A model generated the notes under the pieces. That model saw nothing but the letters and a program-made list of their open reading frames with translations. It had not been told where the DNA came from and did no database searches. The position numbers and the translations under genes were made by a program. Source: Catenovulum maritimum (GTDB lineage: Bacteria > Pseudomonadota > Gammaproteobacteria > Enterobacterales > Alteromonadaceae). From it: a DNA stretch of 64,000 nucleotides. The DNA is taken from the NCBI RefSeq assembly GCF_001050375.1, contig NZ_KQ130496.1, positions 1-64,000 of the forward strand, read 5' to 3'. Positions 26,507 through 35,097 of the stretch are shown here, one piece after another (the stretch's first letter is position 1; each line of letters begins with the position of its first letter).

Positions 26507-27850
26507 TTAAAGTAAAAAAATTGTGCCTAAGCCTAAAAATGCGACGAAGCCAACGATATCTGTGACTGTTGTTAAAATGACTGAACCAGACAAAGCGGGA
26601 TCTAGCTTAGCTTTATCTAAAATGACAGGAATAATTACACCAGCCAAAGCTGCTGATAATATATTCATTAAAATAGCAACAGCGATGACTAAACCAATTA
26701 AGCTAGAGTCAAACCATAAATAAGCGACTATGCCTATTACGATTGCCCAAACAATCCCGTTGAGCGCACCGACGCTTAGTTCTTTAATCAACAAGGCTCT
26801 ACAGTTAGCGCTATTTACTTGGTCTAGTGCTAATCCTCTAATAATGAGAGTTAAAGTTTGGCTACCTGCAATCCCTCCCATACTCGCAACAACAGGCATG
26901 AGCACAGCTAGCGCAACAACTTCTTGTAAGGTTGCTTCAAATAAGCCGATAAACCAGCTTGCCAAAAAGGCCGTTAATAAGTTGATGCCTAGCCATAAAG
27001 CTCGATTTTTAGCGCTTTTCTTTACGGGAGCGAATAAATCTTCATCTTCATCCATACCCGCACTTGCCATTAGTTGGTATTCGTAATATTCCTGAAGTAG
27101 ATCACCTGCAGTTGTTACATCTACTTTACCCATAAGTTTGCCTTGTTCGTCGACAACCGGTAAGGCCGCAAAACCTGATTTTAAGACGTTGGTTGCAGAT
27201 GAGCTACAATCTGCCGTTACTACTATGGTTGGTATGGTTTCTTCGGCAATATCTGACAATGGGATATGTTCTGGTGAACTGAGCAAATTAATGATTTTAA
27301 CCGCTTCAGAAAATTGCCCATTCCTGTTTATTAAAAATATAGTGTCAGTATGCACTGCTATTTCTCGGCGTGCGATACGCATACCATCACGCACTTTCGC
27401 ATTACTTGGCAGTACTAAAACGTCTTGACACATCCAGTGACCAATTTGTTCGTCTTCGTATTGATTTGCGTTTTGGAAGTATTGACGCTGTTGTTTATCC
27501 ATTACGGATAAGGCGTTCTCTAATAATTCTCTAGGTAAAGAGTCAGCTAATTCAAGCAAATCTTCAGCGTCTATATCTTCAAAAATTCGAGTCCAATTGG
27601 ATTCATCTGTTTCTGCTATTAATATTTCGCGCGGGTCAGCGCGCATTTGAACTAATACATCTAATTTTTTTCTATTAGGTACATTAACCCAAACTTTTAG
27701 TCTTTGATCCAGAGGCAAAGATTCTAGTAATAATGCTATTTCTTCTACATCTTGTGATGCAATTAAGTCTTCAATAGTTGAAGCAGAATCATTCTCAGCT
27801 TGCTCTGCTGCAACGACTTCCTCTATTAATTGAGGTAATTCATCTGCCAT
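26507..27850 (-). CDS. mgtE: Magnesium transporter MgtE
   Basis: The 447-aa protein has the full MgtE order: N-terminal helical superfamily domain (ESLPLDQRLKVWVNVPN), two CBS domains (about 130-250, with VDEQGKLMGKVDV), a connecting helix and five transmembrane helices. The pore signature VLMPVVASMGGIAGSQTLTLIIRGLAL is present. MgtE is a gated Mg2+ channel in the inner membrane. AGAGGG precedes the ATG. It is divergent from the crfX-cmpX-sigX-like module and has a TGTGAC-N17-CGTTAT element upstream on its own strand. Confidence 0.95.
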   Translation of the reverse strand: MADELPQLIEEVVAAEQAENDSASTIEDLIASQDVEEIALLLESLPLDQRLKVWVNVPNRKKLDVLVQMRADPREILIAETDESNWTRIFEDIDAEDLLELADSLPRELLENALSVMDKQQRQYFQNANQYEDEQIGHWMCQDVLVLPSNAKVRDGMRIARREIAVHTDTIFLINRNGQFSEAVKIINLLSSPEHIPLSDIAEETIPTIVVTADCSSSATNVLKSGFAALPVVDEQGKLMGKVDVTTAGDLLQEYYEYQLMASAGMDEDEDLFAPVKKSAKNRALWLGINLLTAFLASWFIGLFEATLQEVVALAVLMPVVASMGGIAGSQTLTLIIRGLALDQVNSANCRALLIKELSVGALNGIVWAIVIGIVAYLWFDSSLIGLVIAVAILMNILSAALAGVIIPVILDKAKLDPALSGSVILTTVTDIVGFVAFLGLGTIFLL

Positions 27851-27894
27851 ATTTAACCCTCTTAATTCTTTTATGTACGACTAACTTCGAATTA

Positions 27895-27923
27895 ATAACG
27901 TAATTAACTACTAAAGAGTCACA
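27895..27923 (-). promoter_or_regulatory. Putative ECF-type promoter for mgtE
   Basis: Read on the minus strand: TGTGAC (27918-27923), exactly 17 bp, then CGTTAT (27895-27900), about 45 bp before the mgtE start. It has the same architecture as the sites before crfX and rimK. Confidence 0.5.
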
Positions 27924-27940
27924 ATTTTTTTTATTATTTA

Positions 27941-27969
27941 TGTGACTTTAAGTCTAATCGCCTCGTTTC
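27941..27969 (+). promoter_or_regulatory. Putative ECF-type autoregulatory promoter before crfX-like gene
   Basis: TGTGAC (27941-27946), 17 bp, CGTTTC (27964-27969), ending 33 bp before the ATG at 28003. The -35/-10 pattern resembles SigX/SigW-class promoters (GTAAC or GAAAC with CGT). Confidence 0.55.
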
Positions 27970-28002
27970 TATAGTCAGGTTTGTAATTGCGAAGAACACT
28001 TT

Positions 28003-28254
28003 ATGAATGAACAAGAACAAAATTTAAAAAAATTATTAGAAAATGGGGCTCCACCAGAGCCTAAACAGCCTTCTTTAAATAATGTAATAAAGCGTGCGCA
28101 ACATATAAACAATGTTAAGGATATTGGAGGCTTATTTGTAAGTTGGTTTTGGGTGCTGTTACTTGGTTTAGGCTCAAATGCTTACACTCATTACCATAAA
28201 ATAAATCGCAATAAACAATCAAAACCAATCCATAAAAAGGAACTAACCAAATGA
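28003..28254 (+). CDS. Small membrane protein, CrfX-like position
   Basis: The 83-aa protein has a polar N-terminal half (MNEQEQNLKKLLENGAPPEPKQPSLNNVIKRAQHIN), one hydrophobic segment (LFVSWFWVLLLGLGSNAYT, about 45-63) and a basic tail. It overlaps the channel gene by four bases (ATGA). In Pseudomonas the order crfX-cmpX-sigX places a small protein of unknown role at this spot, and I assign it by that synteny and size only. A single-pass topology with a cytoplasmic N-terminal segment would suit a sigma-factor regulator, which is inference. Confidence 0.65.
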   Translation: MNEQEQNLKKLLENGAPPEPKQPSLNNVIKRAQHINNVKDIGGLFVSWFWVLLLGLGSNAYTHYHKINRNKQSKPIHKKELTK

Positions 28255-29084
28255 ATGTAACCTCTTGGTTTTCTGCTTTTACTGAGGCACTTAGTCAATT
28301 TTTATTACAGGTCGTTAATTACCTACCTCATATTTTAGCCACTTTGTTAATTGTTTTAGTTGGCTGGTTGCTTTCTAAATTATTAACTCAATGGTTAGCT
28401 AAACTACTGGCTAGAATCGGCTTTAATAAAGTAAGTGAGGGCATCGGCTTAAATAATTTATTGCAAAAAGTGGGTTTTCAACAAACTCCTTCAGAATTAT
28501 GTGGCAGTTTAATTCATATCTTTATCATTTTAGGTATTCTTGTTGCTGCAGCATCTAGCTTAGGTTTTGATTCAATAAGTAATGTGTTCGATGCATTTAT
28601 TTTATATGTGCCTAAAGTGGTTGGAGCGCTCATTATTACCTTATTAGGTTTGTTCATTGCTAATACAGTCAAAAGCCAATTAACCAAGACGTTAGATAAT
28701 TTAGGCGTCGAATATAGCACTACAGCAGCACGTCTGGCTCAGGTCGTTATTTTATTTGTGACATTTTCACTTGCGGTCTCCCAGCTGCAAATTGAAACCG
28801 GATTATTAAATACAGTTTTCGCTGTTGTACTTGGCTGTGTAGGGTTAGCTATTGCATTAGCACTCGGTTTTGGGAGTAAAGATATTGCGAGCAACATGGT
28901 TTCCGGTATCTACGCTCGTGAGCAGCTATTACCAGGTGATGAAATAGAAATAGATGGTTTCACGGGTAACATAGTCGCCATTACAAATGTCACCACCATA
29001 ATAGAAAATAAAAAAGGTCAACGTTTATCTGTGCCTAATAGTAGTTTAATTAATGGCCAATATAAATATAAGCCTTTAGCTTAA
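28251..29084 (+). CDS. cmpX: MscS-family mechanosensitive channel, CmpX-like
   Basis: The 277-aa inner-membrane protein begins with the conserved TM-helix module of small MscS-like channels (LPHILATLLIVLVGWLLSKLLTQWLAKLLARIG, about 25-57). Further helices follow, with AIALALGFGSKDIASNMVSGIYAREQLLPGDEIEIDGFTGNIVAI forming the pore-lining helix and MscS beta domain. It stops soon after that domain, shorter than full MscS-like paralogues. The order small protein, channel, ECF sigma factor matches Pseudomonas crfX-cmpX-sigX, where CmpX affects SigX activity. It is translationally coupled to the small upstream gene. Confidence 0.82.
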   Translation: MNVTSWFSAFTEALSQFLLQVVNYLPHILATLLIVLVGWLLSKLLTQWLAKLLARIGFNKVSEGIGLNNLLQKVGFQQTPSELCGSLIHIFIILGILVAAASSLGFDSISNVFDAFILYVPKVVGALIITLLGLFIANTVKSQLTKTLDNLGVEYSTTAARLAQVVILFVTFSLAVSQLQIETGLLNTVFAVVLGCVGLAIALALGFGSKDIASNMVSGIYAREQLLPGDEIEIDGFTGNIVAITNVTTIIENKKGQRLSVPNSSLINGQYKYKPLA

Positions 29085-29119
29085 TTCAAGCCTAAATTCA
29101 TCATATAGAGCATTGACTG

Positions 29120-29698
29120 ATGTCTTTTAACAGGCGAGGTGTGCCTGCTGCTTCGTTGAATCTATCAAAATTAGATGATGCAGAGTTAGTCAGGATCGCA
29201 CAATTACAGCTCCCTTATGTAACGAGTGCGTATGAAGAGCTGTTTAACCGTTATTTCAAACAGGTTTACCACGTCTGCTACCGCTACTTAAACTCGGTTG
29301 AAGAAGCGGAGGAATGCGCCAATGATACAATGCTTAAAGTGTTTAATAATTTAAAACGTTATGAGGAAAGGGCAAATTTCAAGACTTGGCTATTTCGCAT
29401 TGCACATAACTTATGTATGAGTTTGTTACGGAAAAAACAGCTAGATCAAGTCAGCATTGATGAAGCTATGGAGATAGAATCATCACCAATAGCGGAACAT
29501 GGGGCGCATTCATCTTCAATTGAATTGTTATTAAATCAACTTAGTATAGATGATAGATCTATCATTATTTTTAGAGTAATTAGCGAATTAGAGTTTCAAC
29601 AAATTTCTGATATTACTGGCTTAAAATTAAGTACCGTAAAAATGCGATGTAAGCGAGCATTGGAAAAACTTAATTTGATTTCAGAACAAAAAAATTAA
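29120..29698 (+). CDS. sigX: ECF sigma factor, SigX-like
   Basis: The 192-aa sigma-70-family protein has region 2 (YEELFNRYFKQVYHVCYRYLNSVEEAEECANDTMLKVFNNL and FKTWLFRIAHNLC) and region 4 (IIIFRVISELEFQQISDITGLKLSTVKMRCKRALEKL), with no region 1 or 3. No classical anti-sigma gene follows; the coupled channel and small membrane protein upstream may take that role. Synteny with Pseudomonas sigX supports the symbol. The three TGTGAC-N17-CGTT elements nearby are candidate targets, including one in front of its own operon. Confidence 0.85.
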   Translation: MSFNRRGVPAASLNLSKLDDAELVRIAQLQLPYVTSAYEELFNRYFKQVYHVCYRYLNSVEEAEECANDTMLKVFNNLKRYEERANFKTWLFRIAHNLCMSLLRKKQLDQVSIDEAMEIESSPIAEHGAHSSSIELLLNQLSIDDRSIIIFRVISELEFQQISDITGLKLSTVKMRCKRALEKLNLISEQKN

Positions 29699-29719
29699 TT
29701 TAAAATATCGAACATACTT

Positions 29720-29748
29720 TGTGACTTTTTATAGATTCTCTTCGTTTA
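29720..29748 (+). promoter_or_regulatory. Putative ECF-type promoter for rimK
   Basis: TGTGAC (29720-29725), 17 bp, CGTTTA (29743-29748), ending 34 bp before the rimK ATG, almost the same distance as in front of the crfX-like gene. Confidence 0.55.
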
Positions 29749-29782
29749 GGTTTGTATTAACTTAATTAATAAAGAGAATTCT

Positions 29783-30688
29783 ATGAAAATTGCAGTCTTA
29801 TCCCGTAACCCTAAGTTATATTCTACTCGTCGTTTAGTTGAAGCCGGACAAGCAAGGGGCCACGAAGTAGATGTTATTGATACACTTCACTGCTACATGG
29901 ATATAACAAGTAACAATCCTGCGGTTCGCTTTAAAGGCGAACCATTGCCAAAATACGATGCAATTATCCCGCGTATAGGCGCCTCTGTGACGTTTTATGG
30001 TACTTCAGTTGTACGCCAATTTGAAATGATGGGTAGCTTCAGTGTCAATGAATCTGTTGCGATTAGCCGCTCACGTGACAAATTACGCTCAATGCAGTTA
30101 CTTTCTCGTAAAGGTATCGGTTTGCCTCGTACAGGTTTTGCTCATAGCCCTGATAACATTAAAGACTTAATTAAGAACGTTGGTGGTGCCCCAGTTGTTA
30201 TTAAATTACTTGAGGGTACTCAAGGAATCGGGGTGGTATTAGCTGAAACCAATAAAACGGCTGAAAGCATAATTGAAGCATTCATGGGGGTAAAAGCTAA
30301 TATTCTAGTCCAAGAATTTATCAAAGAAGCAGATGGCGCTGATATCCGGTGCTTTGTTGTTGGAGATAAGGTTGTTGCGGCCATGAAACGCCAAGGTCAA
30401 GAAGGTGAATTCCGTTCTAACTTACATCGTGGTGGTACGGCGCAATTGATTAGATTAACTCGAGATGAACGTGCAACTGCAGTTGCAGCAGCTAAAGCTA
30501 TGGGCCTAAATGTATGCGGTGTTGACTTATTGAGATCTAACCGTGGACCTGTGGTTATGGAAGTAAACTCATCTCCAGGTTTAGAAGGAATTGAGGTTGC
30601 AACAGATAAAGATGTTGCAGGCTTAATTTTTGAATTTATTGAAAATAAAGCTAATTTAGCGAGTACTCGTACTAAAGGTAAGGGTTAA
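29783..30688 (+). CDS. rimK: Ribosomal protein S6--L-glutamate ligase RimK
   Basis: The 301-aa ATP-grasp enzyme adds glutamate residues to the C-terminus of ribosomal protein S6. It matches E. coli RimK from the N-terminal [22 protein letters not shown] through the ATP-binding [40 protein letters not shown] and the metal-binding [14 protein letters not shown]. It is followed after 4 bp by a zinc-hydrolase gene. A candidate ECF promoter lies upstream. Confidence 0.95.
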   Translation: MKIAVLSRNPKLYSTRRLVEAGQARGHEVDVIDTLHCYMDITSNNPAVRFKGEPLPKYDAIIPRIGASVTFYGTSVVRQFEMMGSFSVNESVAISRSRDKLRSMQLLSRKGIGLPRTGFAHSPDNIKDLIKNVGGAPVVIKLLEGTQGIGVVLAETNKTAESIIEAFMGVKANILVQEFIKEADGADIRCFVVGDKVVAAMKRQGQEGEFRSNLHRGGTAQLIRLTRDERATAVAAAKAMGLNVCGVDLLRSNRGPVVMEVNSSPGLEGIEVATDKDVAGLIFEFIENKANLASTRTKGKG

Positions 30689-30692
30689 TACC

Positions 30693-31727
30693 ATGGCTGA
30701 CATCCTGCAAATTGGCGAACATAAGATAGGAATAGGCCAACGAGTAAAGCTTGAACTGCCGGTGGCTAGTTTATATTCAGATATTGATGTAACTATGCCG
30801 GTGGAAGTTATACGAGCACGTAAGCCTGGACCGACTTTATTTATTAGTGCAGCTATACATGGGGACGAACTCAATGGTATCGAGATCGTACGCCGCTTAT
30901 TGTTACAAAAATCGTTTAAATTAAGCAAAGGAACACTTATCGCAGTTCCTGTTGTAAACGTCCACGGGCTTTTAAACCAAAGTCGATATTTACCAGATAG
31001 GCGAGATTTGAATCGTAGCTTTCCTGGGTCTGCGAAGGGGTCATTAGCAGGACGTTTAGCTCATTTATTTTTAAATGAAATAGTACACAAGTGCGATTAT
31101 GGAATCGACTTACATACTGGAGCCATTCATCGTAGTAATTATCCGCAAGTTAGAGCTAATTTAGCGGATGAAGAGACTCAGATGCTAGCTCGCGCTTTTG
31201 GCGTTCCTGTATTACTTAATTCAGATTTACGAGATGGTTCGTTGCGTCAAATCGCGGCAGAAGAAGGCACTAAAATTCTGTTATACGAGGCTGGGCAAGC
31301 TTTGCGGTTTGATGAGTTATCAATTCGAGCTGGAATTAAAGGAATTATGAATGTAATGGTTCAACTTGGCATGTTACCACCTCGAAAAAGGTCTAAAACA
31401 GACAGAATAGAACCTTTTGTTGCTTACTCAAGCAGTTGGGTCAGAGCCAGTACCAGTGGAATGGTTCGTGATCTAAAAAAATTAGGGCAGCGCGTTAAAA
31501 AAGGAGAGGTCCTCGCTGAAATTTGTAGTCCAAATGGTAGTTTTATCGAGCCTATAGTCGCGACAAGAAGCGGCATTATTATAGGTAAGCAAAATATCCC
31601 ATTGGTACAAGAAGGCTCCGCTATGTATCACGTTGCAAACTTTGAGCAAGTTGGTGACGTGGTGGAACACATTGAGCAATTGAACGATGCGTTTCAAAGC
31701 GAAGGTGAAATGTTAGATATTGAATAG
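30693..31727 (+). CDS. Succinylglutamate desuccinylase/aspartoacylase-family zinc hydrolase
   Basis: The 344-aa M14-like metallohydrolase shows the zinc ligands in SAAIHGDELNG (H and E, about residue 53) and the later H in GIDLHTG, with the substrate-Arg region DRRDLNRSFPG. A C-terminal biotinyl-lipoyl-like beta domain (SGMVRDLKKLGQRVKKGEVLAEICSP) follows, as in the AstE/ASPA-like group. The natural substrate is unknown. It is tightly linked to rimK (4 bp), so it may act on glutamylated or N-acyl-glutamate-type substrates; this is inferred from context. Confidence 0.85.
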   Translation: MADILQIGEHKIGIGQRVKLELPVASLYSDIDVTMPVEVIRARKPGPTLFISAAIHGDELNGIEIVRRLLLQKSFKLSKGTLIAVPVVNVHGLLNQSRYLPDRRDLNRSFPGSAKGSLAGRLAHLFLNEIVHKCDYGIDLHTGAIHRSNYPQVRANLADEETQMLARAFGVPVLLNSDLRDGSLRQIAAEEGTKILLYEAGQALRFDELSIRAGIKGIMNVMVQLGMLPPRKRSKTDRIEPFVAYSSSWVRASTSGMVRDLKKLGQRVKKGEVLAEICSPNGSFIEPIVATRSGIIIGKQNIPLVQEGSAMYHVANFEQVGDVVEHIEQLNDAFQSEGEMLDIE

Positions 31728-31736
31728 GGGATAAAC

Positions 31737-32243
31737 ATGAAATTATTAAGAATTATATTTACTAGTTTTGTTTTATTTACTAGCAACCCAGTCCATTCGT
31801 TTGTTATTGAACTTAATGAAATTCAAATCAACAGCTTAATGTCGGTTTATTTTCCGCTTGCCTTTAATTATGAGCAAGCAGAGATACAATTGACGAACGC
31901 GAATGTAACTGTAAAAGGTGAAAACAAACGTCTACAAGTGACCGCACATTTTAAAATACAGCAAAGTGCTGATTTTATGATAGGCACAGTCACTGTCGAT
32001 GGCCAAGTCGCTTATGATAAAGCCTTACATAAGCTACAAATTATAGAGCCAAAATTAATCAATGCGGATATTACAGAGTCTAGTTTTAAGCGTAATGATA
32101 TTAACGATTGGCTGCAAAAAGCCTTTCATCACTCGTTACCTATTATTGTTCTGTTAGACTTTAAACAGCTCAATTTCAGAGGCTTAGCACTACAACCAGT
32201 TAGAGTCGAAGTACTAACGAAAAGTGTCTTAATTGAAATCTAG
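31737..32243 (+). CDS. Exported DUF1439-like protein (YceB-like)
   Basis: The 168-aa product has a signal peptide (about residues 1-21, ending VHS) and no lipobox. The mature part, alternating strands ending in a helix-rich stretch (DINDWLQKAFHHSLPIIVLLDF), resembles the DUF1439/YceB periplasmic family with a lipid-binding-like fold. The family call is by overall pattern and moderate. It starts 9 bp after the zinc hydrolase and is probably the last gene of the rimK unit. Confidence 0.6.
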   Translation: MKLLRIIFTSFVLFTSNPVHSFVIELNEIQINSLMSVYFPLAFNYEQAEIQLTNANVTVKGENKRLQVTAHFKIQQSADFMIGTVTVDGQVAYDKALHKLQIIEPKLINADITESSFKRNDINDWLQKAFHHSLPIIVLLDFKQLNFRGLALQPVRVEVLTKSVLIEI

Positions 32244-32250
32244 ATCTTAA

Positions 32251-32275
32251 AAGCTCAGGATGAACTCCTGAGCTT
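32251..32275. terminator. Hairpin between convergent genes
   Basis: A perfect 10-bp stem AAGCTCAGGA/TCCTGAGCTT with a 5-nt loop. The minus strand continues into TTAAGA, the plus strand has no T run. It probably serves the convergent pair. Confidence 0.6.
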
Positions 32276-32304
32276 ATCGGTTCTGATATTAGCTCAAATT
32301 TAAA

Positions 32305-35097
32305 TTAGTTTGCAGTAAAGACAGCTTCTATACTGACATCAGCAGAAGCATTGCTAACAGTATAGTTTGCTAGAGCACCTTTAGATTCTCCATTTACTAG
32401 GATATCTGATAATTTATAGCCAGTATCCGCTTTAAAGGTAAAGGTTTGCGATTTGCCCTCTAATATTTCCATACTGCCTTCTAGTGGTTTAATAGAGCCA
32501 TTATCAGAACTAGTTAAAGAAATAGTATGCAGTTGTGTTGAACAACCATGATAAACAATGTTTTCGGTTGTTGCTGAATCTACACTGTTATAGCTATCTT
32601 GGTTTGAATTATCTAAGCACTTACCGTCGATCGTGACGTTGTTAAAACTGACATCAGATATTTTATACATATCGCCATTATCTAGTATTGTGCCTTCAAT
32701 TAAACCTTTAGATGCCTTGGGTGTTTGTTGGTATCCACTGCCATCAAAAATAACCTGCTTACCAGTTACTGTGATATTTTCAAAATGAACACCTTGAACT
32801 TTACCTACGGTCGTGCGATTGGCGTGTTGATTATCAATTTTTAATTCGGCTTTATTTAACTGACTAGAGTTATTATGCAAATTAACTAAAGCTGGAATAT
32901 TACCGTCAATATGTAAATTACGAATTAAGACATTGGTACCAGACATATCAAAGTCGATTTGTGACATAACAATACCATTGTTATTGCCTAATCCTCGCCA
33001 CTCTGGATAAATAATATAGTTATTAATAAAAACGGAATTTTCAGTGTCATAACCACCATTCCAACCCAAAGTCACAATAGAGCCATTGCTGCCTTGCCAC
33101 ATGACAGTATCCGTAACGATAAGTGACTTGTTATAGAAAACGTCGTCAACGGCTTTAAAGAAACTTTTATCTATTATGTTTGGTTTGTTACCCCAAGGAC
33201 GAGCGCCATCGTTATTAGCATGCCAACCCCACAGTTTAAAATGTCGGTAGGTGCTTTCATTACCTAAATTCACACCGTGACCAGCAGAATCACAAACTGC
33301 AACGCCTTCAATAATATTTCTATCACCACTTAAGCCGATAAGTGAAGCGCCTTCCTTGTATGAGTCTACGCCTAGTACACCACCATTAGTATCTAGTTTC
33401 TTTGCCCATTTAAAATCACGCCCAGAAAGGACACCACGACCGAATATTTTTACATCATTTACACTTGTGTATATACGCCCATGCACATAAGCGCCACCAG
33501 CAAAATAGACTTGTTGGCCATCAGATAAAACAGGTCCCATATTACTTACTGTTTCGGTTTTCCAGACGTTAGAATCAGACAAGTCTGGGTTGGTATCTTT
33601 GAATAAACGACCGAGATCATGATAGCCAGGTGGGAAGTAAATAGTATCCGCAGCTGTCATTTCAGCTTTAGTTGAAGTTTCAGAATAAACATGCACGCCT
33701 GCGTCATTCATATCTGGTATATCTTTTTCTTCAGGATCAGCAAAGAGCATAAAAGCGTGTCTGACAACCCCATCACTGGTTTGTTTATTGTCATCCGTTT
33801 TAAAATTAACGGCGACATATTTTTGTTCATCCATAGTGAAAGTGACTGACATACCATCAGCTGAAACGTTTGGAGTAATACCATAAGGTGATGGGACTAT
33901 TTCAACATCTTGCGTGCCTGTTCCCCACAGCTTAGTAACCGTTACGTCGATAGGATCACAGAAACTAGAAGAAAAAGATGCCCTGTTAAATGTACGAATT
34001 TCCTCGGGCGTTATCGCTTTAAATTCTGAAACCCAAGAATCCGCTATTTCAATATCTTTAGAGATAGACTTAATGACTTGAGCAGGAATTGTTTTTCCGT
34101 TTTGGCTAAAGCTAACAGAGTACCTGTCAGATAGAAATGCTTCACTAGGTGCTGTCGGCCAGTCGTAAGTTTCGATACAAGTTGCTTTACCCGAGATTTC
34201 AATCTCACGAATACCCGCATCTATATCCATTAATACTTTGTCATCGGTTAACTTTATCATGGCGGTTAAGCCTGCGCCCGAAGCCGCTTTTGATTCAACA
34301 TCACTATCAATTGAATCATCCGCGCCTTGATTCGCAGTAACAAACTCTTTAGTTGCGGTTGGTGCAGCAAATTGAACTTGATAGCTACCTGCTGCTATTT
34401 TTTCAAATTGATATTCACCTTGGCTATTCGATTGCGTTTGTTTTTCGATTTGGCCATTAGCATTGAGTAGCCAGATGTTGGCGTTTGCCACCCCAGGCTC
34501 TTGATCATCTAGGTTGTTTTTATTGTTATCGTTAAAGTATCTACCTGAAATTCCAGCAAAGACAGATGAGACAACTTCCGATTTTGATAACTTGATTAAA
34601 TCAGTTTCACCTTGATTGTTGTTATTGGCTGTAACCACGTCACTATCTATAGTGTCGTTACCAATATTGGCCGAGACAAACGCATGATCAGAAATCGGAG
34701 CTGAAAACCTGACTTTATAGCTAGCGGCTTCAAGACGAGTAAAAGAAAATGTACCGTCTGAACTTGTTTTTGTCTGCTGAATGACTTGGTCAGAAGCATT
34801 TAATAGCCATACATCGGCTAAAGCTAGCCCAGATTCTACATCAAACTGATTATTGTTGTTTTCATCTATAAAGTAGCGCCCAGAAATAGACGCATTTGGG
34901 CTATTATCAATAGGTTCCGGTTGGCTATCTGAACCGCCGCCTCCGCCGCAACCAATTAAAGTACCTGCTAAGATCAAGCTAGAATACTTTACTGCAAAAA
35001 AATATTTTTCATTCTGTTTCCTATAATGCTTACTATGCGAATAATTTAAATATTTGAGCACCGTGAGGCGCGACATTAGTCGTGAATAAAGAATCAA
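32305..35097 (-). CDS. Exported beta-helix glycoside hydrolase-like lipoprotein (clan GH-N, GH49/GH28-like)
   Basis: The open frame (930 codons) encodes a lipoprotein signal with lipobox LIGC (Cys50). Two SdrD-B-like beta domains (about 68-165 and 183-290, each beginning ISGRYF) are followed by a beta-sandwich (about 300-450) and a right-handed beta-helix. The helix carries NNDGARPW (near 625) and VDDVFY (near 650), like the acidic catalytic sites of clan GH-N enzymes such as GH49 dextranases. A C-terminal InlB-type repeat (about 855-930) ends it. The frame overlaps the upstream GH27 gene by 65 bp. The expected start, ATG at 35012 behind AGGAAA, is one base out of frame, so initiation is unclear (see homopolymer entry). 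Substrate is unproven. Confidence 0.78.
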   Translation of the reverse strand: MILYSRLMSRLTVLKYLNYSHSKHYRKQNEKYFFAVKYSSLILAGTLIGCGGGGGSDSQPEPIDNSPNASISGRYFIDENNNNQFDVESGLALADVWLLNASDQVIQQTKTSSDGTFSFTRLEAASYKVRFSAPISDHAFVSANIGNDTIDSDVVTANNNNQGETDLIKLSKSEVVSSVFAGISGRYFNDNNKNNLDDQEPGVANANIWLLNANGQIEKQTQSNSQGEYQFEKIAAGSYQVQFAAPTATKEFVTANQGADDSIDSDVESKAASGAGLTAMIKLTDDKVLMDIDAGIREIEISGKATCIETYDWPTAPSEAFLSDRYSVSFSQNGKTIPAQVIKSISKDIEIADSWVSEFKAITPEEIRTFNRASFSSSFCDPIDVTVTKLWGTGTQDVEIVPSPYGITPNVSADGMSVTFTMDEQKYVAVNFKTDDNKQTSDGVVRHAFMLFADPEEKDIPDMNDAGVHVYSETSTKAEMTAADTIYFPPGYHDLGRLFKDTNPDLSDSNVWKTETVSNMGPVLSDGQQVYFAGGAYVHGRIYTSVNDVKIFGRGVLSGRDFKWAKKLDTNGGVLGVDSYKEGASLIGLSGDRNIIEGVAVCDSAGHGVNLGNESTYRHFKLWGWHANNDGARPWGNKPNIIDKSFFKAVDDVFYNKSLIVTDTVMWQGSNGSIVTLGWNGGYDTENSVFINNYIIYPEWRGLGNNNGIVMSQIDFDMSGTNVLIRNLHIDGNIPALVNLHNNSSQLNKAELKIDNQHANRTTVGKVQGVHFENITVTGKQVIFDGSGYQQTPKASKGLIEGTILDNGDMYKISDVSFNNVTIDGKCLDNSNQDSYNSVDSATTENIVYHGCSTQLHTISLTSSDNGSIKPLEGSMEILEGKSQTFTFKADTGYKLSDILVNGESKGALANYTVSNASADVSIEAVFTAN
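34996..35012 (-). other. Homopolymer frameshift site at the natural start of the beta-helix gene
   Basis: On the minus strand ATG (35010-35012) is followed by A5, TA and T7. As read, this ATG reaches a stop after seven codons. One extra A or T would join it to the long frame and give MKxxFFAVKYSSLILAGTLIGC, a textbook lipoprotein signal with AGGAAA upstream. A single-base deletion, slippage-based switching or a sequencing error all fit. Confidence 0.65.

Noticed and set aside
27918-27946. GTCACA...TGTGAC inverted repeat as a single operator between mgtE and the crfX-like gene
   Set aside because: Each half is better explained as the -35 element of a divergent promoter, since both are followed at 17 bp by CGTT and the same element recurs singly before rimK.
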